In this document: positions 17,135-25,470 of the stretch, piece after piece | Numbering within the stretch: position 1 is the stretch's first letter | How the letters are laid out: each line of letters starts with the position of its first letter | Notes under the pieces: model-generated | What the model saw: only the letters and a program-made list of their open reading frames with translations | Database searches by the model: none | Told to the model about the DNA's origin: nothing | DNA from: Coriobacteriaceae bacterium | GTDB lineage: Bacteria; Actinomycetota; Coriobacteriia; Coriobacteriales; Coriobacteriaceae | DNA: 64,000 bases | Direction of reading: 5' to 3' | NCBI GenBank assembly: GCA_902364645.1 | Contig: CABJEP010000008.1 | Span: 48,159 to 112,158 of the forward strand | Made by a program: the position numbers and the translations under genes

Positions 17135-17761
17135 CTACGGGCGCACGACGCGCACGGCCTGCTCCATCTTCTCCACGATCACGTACATGTTGGTTACCTC
17201 GCCCACCGCAAGCTGGTCTTTAATGCCATAGTGGTCGAGGCAGGTACCGCAGGTGAGAATCTCGACACCCTGCTCGGCCAGGCCCTTCAGGTCGTCGAGC
17301 ACCGGAGAGCCCTCTACGGTGAGCTTGGCACCGCCGTTATAGAACAGCATGGTCGCGGGCAGCTCCTCCTGCTGCGTCACGGCAAAGATGAAGGCCTTCA
17401 TGAGCTTGTGGCCCAGCTCGTCGTCGCCGCGGCCCATGCAGTCGGTGTAGACGGAAATGACGAGCTTGCCCTTGCCGGCGCTGGCATCACAGAAGGCAGC
17501 GCCATCCTGCTCGGGATCGGCCACGGCAACGGCGCCAAAGGTCGCCACGGTCACGTGCCACTCGGCGTCGGAAACCTTCTCGACCGAGGCCGTGCAGCCC
17601 TTCTCCTGCGCCATCTTGGAGATGTTTTTGACGGCGGTCTCGTTATCGACCGAGGTCACCACGGCACCCTCGCCGTCAAGCTGTTTGAGTGCCTTAAGCG
17701 TCTTGACGACGGGCAGCGGGCAGGCATCGCCCATGGCATTGACTTCAATTTTGGTAGACAT
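17135..17761 (-). CDS. yedF: Selenium metabolism protein YedF (TusA-DsrE fusion)
   Basis: A 208-residue protein. Residues 1-75 are a TusA/SirA domain with the CPxP motif (GDACPLPVVK, Cys14). Residues about 95-208 are a DsrE-like domain with CGTCLDHYGI. This fusion tracks with selenium use in anaerobes and is thought to handle reactive selenium or sulfur. ATG at 17761 follows GAAAGG. It lies 58 bases after selD and 20 bases before the DUF3343 gene. An apparently longer reading frame upstream is only the shadow of selD and was not used. Confidence 0.88.
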   Translation of the reverse strand: MSTKIEVNAMGDACPLPVVKTLKALKQLDGEGAVVTSVDNETAVKNISKMAQEKGCTASVEKVSDAEWHVTVATFGAVAVADPEQDGAAFCDASAGKGKLVISVYTDCMGRGDDELGHKLMKAFIFAVTQQEELPATMLFYNGGAKLTVEGSPVLDDLKGLAEQGVEILTCGTCLDHYGIKDQLAVGEVTNMYVIVEKMEQAVRVVRP

Positions 17762-17819
17762 AGCTTTTTCCTTTCGAATTAATTGTTCTAGAACGGTGCA
17801 TAGTTCAATAAACGTGTCG

Positions 17820-18869
17820 TTAACGGGCAACGCGGACGGCAGGGCCGCCTGGCACCGCCTCGCACACGCGACCGATAACGGCGGCGATGCGATCCTCGGC
17901 ATGCAGACGACGCGCAAGCTCATCCACATCGGCAGCAGGCGCCGCGATAAGCAGGCCACCAGACGTCTGCGGATCGTACAGCGCATCCAGCATGCCCGGC
18001 TCCAGGTCCTCGTCGGCAGCCACGCGCGGGCCAAAGAAATCCTGGTTGCGGTAGGAACCCGCGGGGATAATGCCCAGACGCGCCATATCGAGCACCTGGT
18101 CAAAGAGCGGCACCGCCCCCGACGCGAGCTCAATCTGCACGCCCGAGCCCTCGGCCATCTCGCACGCATGCCCGATCAGCCCAAAGCCCGTGACGTCGGT
18201 ACAGCCGTGAAGCTCAAGTCCCTCAGCCAGACGAATCGGCGCCTCGTTGAGGGTCCGCATCGAGTCAAACATGGCTGCGGCCTCGTCCTGCTCGATGAGC
18301 TCGCCCTTAATGGCCGTGGTGATGATGCCCGAGCCAACCGCCTTGGTCAGCAGCAGAACATCGCCCACGCGCGCGCCGCTGTTGGCGAGCATGCGGTCGA
18401 GCGCGACAAAGCCGCTCACAGACAAGCCGTACTTGGGCTCGTCGTCGTTGATGGTGTGGCCTCCCGCGATGGCGCAACCGGCCTCGACGCACTTGTCGGC
18501 GCCACCCGCCAAAATCTGCCCCGCAACCTCAACGCCCAGGCAACTAGGTATGCACAGCAGGTTCATGGCATGGCTCGGCCGCCCACCCATGGCGTAGATG
18601 TCCGAAAGCGAGTTGGCCGCGGCGATCTGGCCAAACAGAAACGGGTCGGCGGCCATCGGCGGGAAGAAGTCGATGGACTGTACGAGGCCCAAGTTGTCGC
18701 CAACGCGAAAGACGCTCGCATCGTCGGAGGTATCGAACCCCACGAGCAGGTTGTCGTTATGCACATTGGGTAAGTCGCCCAGGACCTGGGCGAGGGCTCC
18801 AGGAGCCAACTTAGCGGCTCAACCGCTCGCGGCAGTCATAGACGTGAGCTTAATCTGATCGTCAGCCAT
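17820..18869 (-). CDS. selD: Selenide, water dikinase SelD, itself a selenoprotein
   Basis: Makes selenophosphate from selenide and ATP, the selenium donor for selenocysteyl-tRNA. The 350-codon frame starts at ATG 18869 behind GAGGAGG and contains one in-frame TGA at 18819-18821 (codon 17), in TAASG-U-AAKLAPGAL. In SelD the active-site residue at this point is Cys or selenocysteine, three residues before the essential lysine (here Lys20), so the UGA is surely read as selenocysteine. The following RNA can form GGCUC-CUG-GAGCC, a possible SECIS. The rest has normal SelD motifs (GFDTSDDASVF, DIYAMGG, GGHTINDDEPKYGLSV, DVTGFGLIGHA). A caller ignoring recoding would start at TTG 18809 and lose the active site. 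Confidence 0.95.
18790..18821 (-). promoter_or_regulatory. Selenocysteine UGA and SECIS-like hairpin in selD
   Basis: The TGA at 18819-18821 sits in the loop of a local palindrome AGCGG-TTGAG-CCGCT. About 11 bases downstream GGCUC/GAGCC can form a second helix with a CUG loop. Which helix serves SelB is not known; it differs from the fdhF hairpin. Confidence 0.55.
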
Positions 18870-18939
18870 CGATACCTCCTCTCATCGGTCAATCATTTTC
18901 TCCCAGTATACGCATGAATGCGAGCCTGGGGCGGATGCA

Positions 18940-19704
18940 TTAATTGAGCGCCTGCGCGCGAATCGCCGCGCCGATGGCACCGGCAAAGCGAGCCTGGGGC
19001 GATGTGGTCACCGGCGACCCCAGTAGCTCGCCCAACCGCTCCACAACGTAGGCGTTCTCGCACAGGCCACCGGTCAGGTAGTACGGGGCGCCCGCGGCCT
19101 GCCCAGCCATGGTCGCCACGCGCGAGACCACGCTGTCGATCACGCCACGTGCGATGTTCTCGCGCGGCTCACCGCGACCGATCAGGCTGATAACCTCGCT
19201 TTCGGCAAATACCGTGCACATACTGCTGATCTTGGTAGGCTCGCCGGAACGCGCCAGGTCGGCCATCTGCTGCTGGGAAATGCCTAGGCGGTCGGCCATG
19301 ATCTCCAAAAAGCGCCCCGTGCCGGCAGCGCACTTGTCGTTCATGGCGAACTTGGCCACGCGGCCACTTTTAAGCTGAATGACCTTGGTGTCCTGGCCGC
19401 CCACATCGATCACGGTGCCATGGTCGCCAAACAGACGCACGGCACCGGTGCCGTGACAGGTGATCTCGGTCACAACCTTGTGTGCATAGGGCACGGCAAC
19501 ACGGCCGTAGCCAGTCGCGACCACGCGAACATCGTCGCCCGTCACGTCATAGCCGGCTGCGGCGAGTTCACCGCGTAGGCGCTCGGCCGCATCGACCGAG
19601 GAGAACCCGGTTGGCTGCACGCACGTCCACGCCACCGAACCCTCCCTGTCGACCACAGCAGCCTTAGCCGCCGTAGACCCGATATCGATCCCGATCCCTA
19701 TCAT
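18940..19704 (-). CDS. hgdC: 2-hydroxyacyl-CoA dehydratase activator (HgdC/YjiL type)
   Basis: A 254-residue ATPase of the BadF/BadG/BcrA/HgdC family. It binds a [4Fe-4S] cluster at a dimer interface and uses ATP to push one electron into the dehydratase. Visible motifs: GIGIDIGSTAAKAAV (phosphate binding), VIDVGGQDTK and a cluster cysteine in NDKCAAGTGRFLE. A second conserved cysteine lies near TISSMCTV. The family is clear. It is the third gene of an hgdA-hgdB-hgdC unit, with the R100 repeat at 19757-19864 between it and hgdB, and ends 70 bases before the selD start. Confidence 0.88.
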   Translation of the reverse strand: MIGIGIDIGSTAAKAAVVDREGSVAWTCVQPTGFSSVDAAERLRGELAAAGYDVTGDDVRVVATGYGRVAVPYAHKVVTEITCHGTGAVRLFGDHGTVIDVGGQDTKVIQLKSGRVAKFAMNDKCAAGTGRFLEIMADRLGISQQQMADLARSGEPTKISSMCTVFAESEVISLIGRGEPRENIARGVIDSVVSRVATMAGQAAGAPYYLTGGLCENAYVVERLGELLGSPVTTSPQARFAGAIGAAIRAQALN

Positions 19705-19756
19705 GGCTCTCTCCCAATCTAAACATCAAAGGTAGCGGCGCGTTCAGGCGCCTTGG

Positions 19757-19864
19757 CTCTAGGTTTCTCAGGTGCCGGAGGTTGCCCTGAAAGAGGAGCG
19801 CAGCATACTTTGGTACGCAAGCGACGGTTTGAGGGGCAAGATCCGGTGCCTGAGGAAGCTAGAG
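19757..19864 (-). repeat. R100 structured repeat, copy 1
   Basis: A ~100-base element with nested helices: CTCTAG/CTAGAG and CTCAGG/CCTGAG (outer), TTGCCC/GGGCAA (middle), and an apical hairpin ending TAC-TTTG-GTA. The plus-strand core has GAAAGAGGAG and GCGACGGTTTGA. Its 3' arm overlaps the hgdB stop codon (19859-19861). It shares its architecture with three other copies in the window. Confidence 0.8.
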
Positions 19865-21022
19865 GGTTTCGATGAAGGCGGCGATGCGGGTCTCGATCTG
19901 GCCCATGTCACCGTTGCTGTAGTCGGTCTCGATCTTCATATACGGAATACCCGCACCCTCGACAGCCTCCTGCATGCGCGCACTCTCCACGTTAAAGGTG
20001 TGGCAGGCCTGTAGCACGCTCTCTACCACGCCATCGACATGATACTTCTCGCACATGGCCAGCGTGTTTTCCATACGACCGTCGTTGGGCGTCATGACCG
20101 AGCAGTTGATGTCCAAGTAGCGGTCGGCGATGGCGCGCAGGATATCGGGAGCCTCCGGGTCGATCATCATGGCCGCCGTGCGCTCGCCCGAGCAGTCGTC
20201 CATGCACACGACCACACCGCCGTTGGACTCGATAGTACGGCCTATCTTGTTGATCACGCCGCCCACCGGGCAGCCGGTGATCAGAACGCGCTTGGCATCC
20301 GCCGCAACCGGGCGCTCGCCCGCGTCGTAGGCCTCGCGCAGCTTGGCAACCTTTTGCTCCAGCTGCTGCGTATAGGCCTCGATATCAAAGCTGAACGTAC
20401 CGGCAAACATAGTGCTCATCAGGTCGACGCCGCTCATGGCCGCCGGCTGGTTAGCCTGCAGCGCAAACATCTCGAGCTGGGCGGCACGCAGGCGGTTGCG
20501 ACGACGGACGGCAGCGCGCAGGTCATCGTTGGTAATCGTGATGCCGTAGAAGTTCTCGAGCTCCTCCTTGAGCAGGCGGCACTCCTCGTACCAGCTTTCA
20601 CGCTCGTAGGCGCGATCGCGACCCTGCGGCAGGTGCAGAATGTGCGTGCGCTTGAGCTCCCCCAGCAGTTCGTACATCTTCTTCTTGCCGTCGCAGGTGG
20701 TCTCGCCGATGATCATGTCGCTAAAGTACGTAAACGGGCACTTTTGCGAATAGGCAAAACCATACGTCGACTTGATGAGCGGGCAGAGGTTTGCCGGCAG
20801 CACCTTCTCGGCCTCGGGAATCACCTCGTCGGACGTACCGCACAGAGCCACGCTCGAGGCGCCCGCGGCATCGATAATCTCGAGCGGCGTATAGCTGCAC
20901 AAAAAGCCGACCAGGCGATTACCCGCCTGCTTGTAATCCTTAACGCGAATAAACGCCGCCTTGCGCTGCTCGTTGAACTCCTCAAACGTGCTGGGCAACG
21001 GCTGCTCAATATTTTCCGACAT
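19859..21022 (-). CDS. hgdB: 2-hydroxyacyl-CoA dehydratase family subunit B
   Basis: A 387-residue protein of the 2-hydroxyglutaryl-CoA dehydratase / benzoyl-CoA reductase / double-cubane family (HGD-D). These [4Fe-4S] proteins accept an energised electron from the HgdC-type activator. Cysteines that may bind the cluster are in [25 protein letters not shown] and [12 protein letters not shown]. The ATG at 21022 ([11 protein letters not shown]) was chosen because the upstream open frame reads through the R100 repeat. The protein is a diverged paralogue of the upstream gene, aligning to its end ([22 protein letters not shown] against TDYAGEDAGQLQTRIEAFLETI, in part). Substrate unknown: 2-hydroxyacyl-CoA or a double-cubane reductase are both possible. 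Confidence 0.8.
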   Translation of the reverse strand: MSENIEQPLPSTFEEFNEQRKAAFIRVKDYKQAGNRLVGFLCSYTPLEIIDAAGASSVALCGTSDEVIPEAEKVLPANLCPLIKSTYGFAYSQKCPFTYFSDMIIGETTCDGKKKMYELLGELKRTHILHLPQGRDRAYERESWYEECRLLKEELENFYGITITNDDLRAAVRRRNRLRAAQLEMFALQANQPAAMSGVDLMSTMFAGTFSFDIEAYTQQLEQKVAKLREAYDAGERPVAADAKRVLITGCPVGGVINKIGRTIESNGGVVVCMDDCSGERTAAMMIDPEAPDILRAIADRYLDINCSVMTPNDGRMENTLAMCEKYHVDGVVESVLQACHTFNVESARMQEAVEGAGIPYMKIETDYSNGDMGQIETRIAAFIETL

Positions 21023-21054
21023 ATAACTCCTAAACCTTTTAACCAACCAAGGAA

Positions 21055-21159
21055 GCGGCTTTCCCAGGTGCCCGAGGTTGCCGTGAAAGAGACGCGCCGC
21101 GTACTTTCGCACGCAAGCGACGGTTTGAACGGCAAGATCGGATGCCTGGGAAAGCCGCC
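21055..21159 (-). repeat. R100 structured repeat, copy 2
   Basis: Outer helix GCGGCTTTCCCAGG/CCTGGGAAAGCCGC (14 bp, perfect), middle helix TTGCCG/CGGCAA, apical hairpin GCGTAC-TTTC-GCACGC. Core on the plus strand: GTGAAAGAGACG and GCGACGGTTTGA. It lies between hgdA and hgdB, in the same orientation as copy 1. Confidence 0.85.
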
Positions 21160-21172
21160 GGGACGGATAGCC

Positions 21173-22456
21173 CTAAATGGTTTCCAGGAAGGCCTCGATC
21201 CTGGTTTGCAGTTGGCCTGCATCCTCACCGGCGTAGTCGGTCGTGATGTGCATAAACGGAATGCCGGCTTCCTCGGCGGCCTTCTCCACGGCAAACGACT
21301 CCATCTCGTAGAGCGTGCAGAACTGAAGAGCCACGTCGACAATGCCGTCGGCATGCAGGTCCTTGGCCATCTGGACAATGTCCTTCATACGCTGGTCGTT
21401 GGGCGTAAAGACGGCGCAGTTGATCTTAAAGTAGCGCTCGGCGATGGCATCGAGCATCTCGTCCACCGTCTCACCGGACTCGTCGACCAGGTCCTTGTAG
21501 TAGCGCGAGCCCGTGCAGGACTCCTCGCCTACCACAACGCCGCCGGCTTTCTCGATGAGGTTGAACAGCTTCCAGTTGGGCACGGCCATGGGCGTGCCGG
21601 TGTACAGGATGCGCTTGGTCCCCTTGGGCGCCACGCCCTCGCCGGCCTCGACACGCTGCTCGCACTCAGCCGCCATATCGTTAATGGCTCCGGTCAGACG
21701 TGGCGTGTCGTCCATAAAGGCGGCCTGAACGGTCAGCAGGCTGTCAAGACCGCTGATGGGCGCAGGGTCGGCAGCGCGCGTGGCAGCGAGGCGCTGCAGG
21801 GCGCGACGCTTCTCATTGACGGCGTGGATGGCGGCCTTCAGACGCTCGGGCGTAATCGTGACGCCGCACTCTTCCTCGATCTTGGCGGCGAGCTTCTTGA
21901 CCTCGGCCTTCCAGGTCACGAGCGTCGACTCGTCGTGTACGTTGGGAATATCCATGACGTACATGTTCTTTTGCGTGGCAAAGAACTCGTAGGCTTTCTT
22001 CTTGCCATCGCAGGTGTTCTCGCCTACCACCAAGTCACTCGACTCAATGTAGGGGCAGACCTCGCCCAGCTTAAAGCCGGCAAAGCTCTTGATAAGCGGG
22101 CAGGTGTTGCGCGGCAGATGCTCCTCGACCTTATCGGTTGCCCAATCGGCACCCGAGCACAGGCCCACGGGAATACCGTCGCAGGCAAGCACAATCTCCT
22201 CGGGCACGTACACGCAGAACGAACCGACGATCTTGGTGGCCTCGCCGGCCTCCTTCTTGTCGAGCATCTCCTTAATACGGCCGCTGTGGATGTTGGTGGC
22301 CACAAAGTCCAGGTAGGACGTGGACTTGGGGCGATTGTTCTGCGTCAAGAACATATCGCCGTACATCTGGCCCACGGCGCCCAGCAGCATGTCGTGGTCG
22401 GCAAGATTCATGCCGAGGCTCTCCCACATCGGATGGAAATCAAATTCTTCAGCCAT
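21173..22456 (-). CDS. hgdA: 2-hydroxyacyl-CoA dehydratase family subunit A
   Basis: A 427-residue HGD-D family [4Fe-4S] protein, paralogous to the downstream gene. Cluster-type cysteines are seen in NTCPLIKSFAGFKLGEVC, VGENTCDGKKKAYE and LQFCTLYEMES. The ATG at 22456 follows GAGAGGGG. Two subunits plus activator is the composition of 2-hydroxyglutaryl-, lactyl- or phenyllactyl-CoA dehydratases. However, no CoA-transferase, dehydrogenase or electron-transfer flavoprotein gene is adjacent, so a fermentative pathway cannot be assigned. Double-cubane-type reductases have the same fold and the same activator. Confidence 0.8.
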   Translation of the reverse strand: MAEEFDFHPMWESLGMNLADHDMLLGAVGQMYGDMFLTQNNRPKSTSYLDFVATNIHSGRIKEMLDKKEAGEATKIVGSFCVYVPEEIVLACDGIPVGLCSGADWATDKVEEHLPRNTCPLIKSFAGFKLGEVCPYIESSDLVVGENTCDGKKKAYEFFATQKNMYVMDIPNVHDESTLVTWKAEVKKLAAKIEEECGVTITPERLKAAIHAVNEKRRALQRLAATRAADPAPISGLDSLLTVQAAFMDDTPRLTGAINDMAAECEQRVEAGEGVAPKGTKRILYTGTPMAVPNWKLFNLIEKAGGVVVGEESCTGSRYYKDLVDESGETVDEMLDAIAERYFKINCAVFTPNDQRMKDIVQMAKDLHADGIVDVALQFCTLYEMESFAVEKAAEEAGIPFMHITTDYAGEDAGQLQTRIEAFLETI

Positions 22457-22885
22457 GACGGTTCCCCTCTCGAACCAAAAACGGATAACAGCGATATCGA
22501 TGCACGACGGGCGGCGATTGCCCTGCCGTGCTCAAGCCCGGAATTTTGGGGAACCTGCTTTGCGGTTGACTATTTAGTTGTGCGTCGTCTCTCCCGGAGC
22601 CGTGAACATACCTGCTCATATGCGGCTCCGAGCGATATATAGGGCACGCGCGGCAACGCGGCAAATGTATGTCGTCTGCGGCATGTGCGCACCCTCCTTT
22701 ACAAGTTAAGGTCAACTATATCAACGGTCATCGACCATGCGAACACCGTTGACATTCGTACGACAGCGTCGTGTGCCGCCTTTAATAAATTATTATCCTG
22801 ATTGATAAGAATTTGTCATCTCTCATTCGACGAACGGCAAAAACAAAGCCGCCGAGGCTTATATCCCCGACGGCATTACCCGGCG
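22457..22885. other. Intergenic region between hgdA and modC
   Basis: A 429-base gap. It holds the modC terminator at its left (22848-22874 overlaps it) and the upstream region of hgdA. Sequence from about 22760 to 22820 is AT-rich (AATAAATTATTATCC). No coding signal is convincing. Confidence 0.5.
22848..22874 (-). terminator. modC terminator
   Basis: Minus-strand GCCGTCGGGG and CCTCGGCGGC pair imperfectly and are followed by TTTGTTTTTG. It lies 12 bases after the modC stop. Confidence 0.75.
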
Positions 22886-23956
22886 CTATCGACAAACCAA
22901 ATGAATCCTGCTCGCATCAAAATGCATGCGCAAGGTCTCCCCCGCCTGCGGCAACTCCTCTACAGGCACGCTCACCTTGTTGACCTTCCACTGCAGACGC
23001 GTGGGTGCATCAACACGTGGCACGTCCAACAGCACCAGCCGCTCAAAGCGCGAATCACTCACACGGGCCACGTGCAAATCGTAGCTGTTGCGGCCCCGCT
23101 CGGCACGATTGTCAACATGGAAGTAACTTGCGCGAATCCCCAGGTACGCCACGTCATCGGGAACCTCGCGTCCCACGTTAAAGGTCATGCCCCAGTCGAG
23201 GGCCTCAACTTCTTCGTCGCCGATCTTGCGCGCCCGGCTTGTGTTCTTGCAGCCCGTCAGGCGCAGCGCCGCCAGTGTCTGCGGGCGGCGAACCACATCC
23301 TCGACAGAACCGATCTCTTCAACGTGCCCGTTGTGCATCACGCAGATGCGCTGGCACAGGCGGCACGCTTCGTCGATGTCGTGGCTCACGTAGAGCACGG
23401 TGCGGTTGCACACGTCGAACAGGTCGAGCATGTTCTGCTCGAGCGCGCTCTTGAGGTAAGCATCGAGCGCGCTCATGGGCTCGTCAAACATAAAGATGCC
23501 TGGGTGCGCCGCCACCATGCGCGCGAGCGCCACGCGCTGCTGCTGGCCGCCCGAGAGGCGCGCGGGATAGCGGTCGGCGAAATCGGCTAGGCCAAAGATG
23601 CCCAGGTAACGCTCGGCAAGTTTTTTACGCGCCGCGGCGTCGCCTGCACCCTCAACGCCGGCGCACACGTTATCGGCCACCGTCATATTGGGGAACAGCT
23701 GATAGTTTTGAAACATCAGGGCGCATTTTCGCTCCTGGGGCGACAGATTGATGCCCGCCACCGAGTCAAAAAAGGTCACGCCGTTGACGACGATCTTGCC
23801 CTCGTCGGGCGTCTCCACGCCGGCAATACAGCGCAAGGTGCAGCTCTTGCCGCATCCGGAGGCGCCGAGCAGCGCCACACGCTCCTCGCCGGCATCGAGC
23901 TGAATGTCGAGGGTAAAGCCGGGATAGCGCTTTTTGATATCCAAAACGAGCGACAT
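22886..23956 (-). CDS. modC: Molybdate ABC transporter ATP-binding protein ModC
   Basis: A 356-residue ABC ATPase. Walker A GASGCGKS at about residues 32-39, signature LSGGQQQR, Walker B IFMFDEP and switch His in YVSHDIDEA are all present. Residues about 230-356 are a C-terminal regulatory domain of the type that ModC uses to sense molybdate. The gene follows modB by 3 bases and powers molybdate (or tungstate) import through ModB, supplying the metal for FdhF. Confidence 0.9.
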   Translation of the reverse strand: MSLVLDIKKRYPGFTLDIQLDAGEERVALLGASGCGKSCTLRCIAGVETPDEGKIVVNGVTFFDSVAGINLSPQERKCALMFQNYQLFPNMTVADNVCAGVEGAGDAAARKKLAERYLGIFGLADFADRYPARLSGGQQQRVALARMVAAHPGIFMFDEPMSALDAYLKSALEQNMLDLFDVCNRTVLYVSHDIDEACRLCQRICVMHNGHVEEIGSVEDVVRRPQTLAALRLTGCKNTSRARKIGDEEVEALDWGMTFNVGREVPDDVAYLGIRASYFHVDNRAERGRNSYDLHVARVSDSRFERLVLLDVPRVDAPTRLQWKVNKVSVPVEELPQAGETLRMHFDASRIHLVCR

Positions 23957-23959
23957 AGC

Positions 23960-25402
23960 TTATCGACCTCCCTGCGGTGCCGCGTCATCGCGCATAAGCT
24001 CGGCCAGCGCCTCGCGATCGATGCGCAAGGCATCGCCGCCCACCGGGTCAAGCGAATCGCCCTGTCCGGCGAGCTCTTTGGCCTGCTTGCGCTCCGCACG
24101 GGAGAGACCGCGCTCGCGATACTTTTGAGAATGCGCCGTGTACATGTTGATGAACAAAATGACCAGGAAACTAAACACGATCACGACGACGACCCAAAAG
24201 AGGGCCACCGACGTGTTGCCGCCCATCCACTCAAAGTAGATGGCGATGGGGATGGTCTGGGTAATGCCGGCGTAGTTGCCCGCAAAGAACAGGGTGCAGC
24301 CAAACTCGCCCATCGCGCGGGCAAAGGCAAGCACCGCGCCGGCGGCGATGGAGGGCCAGCCGAGCGGCATCATGAGCTTGGCAAAGATGCGACGCTCGGA
24401 CCATCCCAGGGTTCGCGCGGCATCGAGCATCTGCGTGTCAAGGCTCTCAAAGGCACCGAGCGCCGTACGGTAGACCAGGGGAAACGACACCACCACGGCA
24501 GATATCACCGCCGCGGGCCAGGTAAAGACAATCGAGACGCCATGCGCGATGAGCCACTGGCCCACCCCGGTCGAGCGGCCAAACAGCATGAGGAGCAGAA
24601 AGCCGCAGACCGTGGGCGGCAGCACCATAGGAATCGTAAAGACCGAATCGAGCAGGCCCTTGATGCGACTCGAGGTACCCATAGTCTTCCACGCGGCAAA
24701 CAGGCCCAGTGCAAAGGAGATCACCAGGGCAAGGCCGCTCGTTTTGATGGACACCCAAAACGGGCGATAGTCGATGTCGCCCAAAAAGGAAGCCAGAGAG
24801 GTCAAGGGCCCCCGCTCATCCCGCAACACGACAGACGATGCTTCTACCATTTGAGCGCTATCAAGCCAACGCGCGCCGCCCTTGGCATCACCCGAGGCCG
24901 ATGCAATCACCACATAGCGGTCCCCATCCGCACCACGCACATCAAAGCCATAGGTATACCCGCCGGCATCAAACGTTGTTTCCGCCGTAACATACCAAGG
25001 AAGATCAACGTCCCCCAGCTGCGCACCTCCCATGGAGTTTGCGCTGTCGAGCTCACAGACGAGGGCCTTGAGACCCGATATGCACTCGTTGTCCTGCGGA
25101 TCCAATCCATACTTCTCGGCCGCCTTGGGCGATATCCACACCACAACGCGATCGGCAGCAGGCGCCACTACAAGGTCCACGTCCTCGTCAACGGGAAACC
25201 GGTAGCCCTCAGGCTGGCCCTCCATGGCACGAGCAGTCCCCTTGGCCAACCGCTCAAAACCCTCAATCCCATAGGAAAGCCCATGAGCGGTCGCAGCAAC
25301 TTGGGCCCCGTCCTCAGCGACCCCAGCAAACGCAAATCCCGGCACCCAGCAAAGCGCGAAGGTCAAAGCACAGGCGACAAGCATGCTGAATCTATTAAGC
25401 AC
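23960..25402 (-). CDS. modB: Molybdate ABC transporter permease ModB with a large N-terminal extracytoplasmic domain
   Basis: A 480-residue protein, about twice the usual ModB (~225). Residues about 217-430 are a normal permease with an EAA-type loop (LDAARTLGWSERRIFAKLMMPLG) and GEFGCTLFFAGN. Before it are a signal-like helix (MLVACALTFALCWVPGFAFAG) and about 190 polar residues outside the membrane with no family I recognise. The last ~50 residues are charged and cytoplasmic. GTG at 25402 is chosen: GGAG precedes it by 6 bases, and an earlier start would lie close against modA. Metal could be molybdate or tungstate. Confidence 0.83.
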   Translation of the reverse strand: MLNRFSMLVACALTFALCWVPGFAFAGVAEDGAQVAATAHGLSYGIEGFERLAKGTARAMEGQPEGYRFPVDEDVDLVVAPAADRVVVWISPKAAEKYGLDPQDNECISGLKALVCELDSANSMGGAQLGDVDLPWYVTAETTFDAGGYTYGFDVRGADGDRYVVIASASGDAKGGARWLDSAQMVEASSVVLRDERGPLTSLASFLGDIDYRPFWVSIKTSGLALVISFALGLFAAWKTMGTSSRIKGLLDSVFTIPMVLPPTVCGFLLLMLFGRSTGVGQWLIAHGVSIVFTWPAAVISAVVVSFPLVYRTALGAFESLDTQMLDAARTLGWSERRIFAKLMMPLGWPSIAAGAVLAFARAMGEFGCTLFFAGNYAGITQTIPIAIYFEWMGGNTSVALFWVVVVIVFSFLVILFINMYTAHSQKYRERGLSRAERKQAKELAGQGDSLDPVGGDALRIDREALAELMRDDAAPQGGR

Positions 25403-25470
25403 GAAAAGCTCCAAGCGAATACAAGGACGAAGTGAAACACAAAACGATGGAATTATCGCGCCAAGCCGCA

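Noticed and set aside
17135..18169. A longer yedF starting at 18169
   Set aside because: The extra N-terminus is a shifted frame inside selD; TusA similarity begins at the ATG at 17761, which has its own ribosome site.
20039..22642. 867-codon open frame on the plus strand
   Set aside because: Antisense to the two hgd genes and across the R100 repeat; no recognisable domain.
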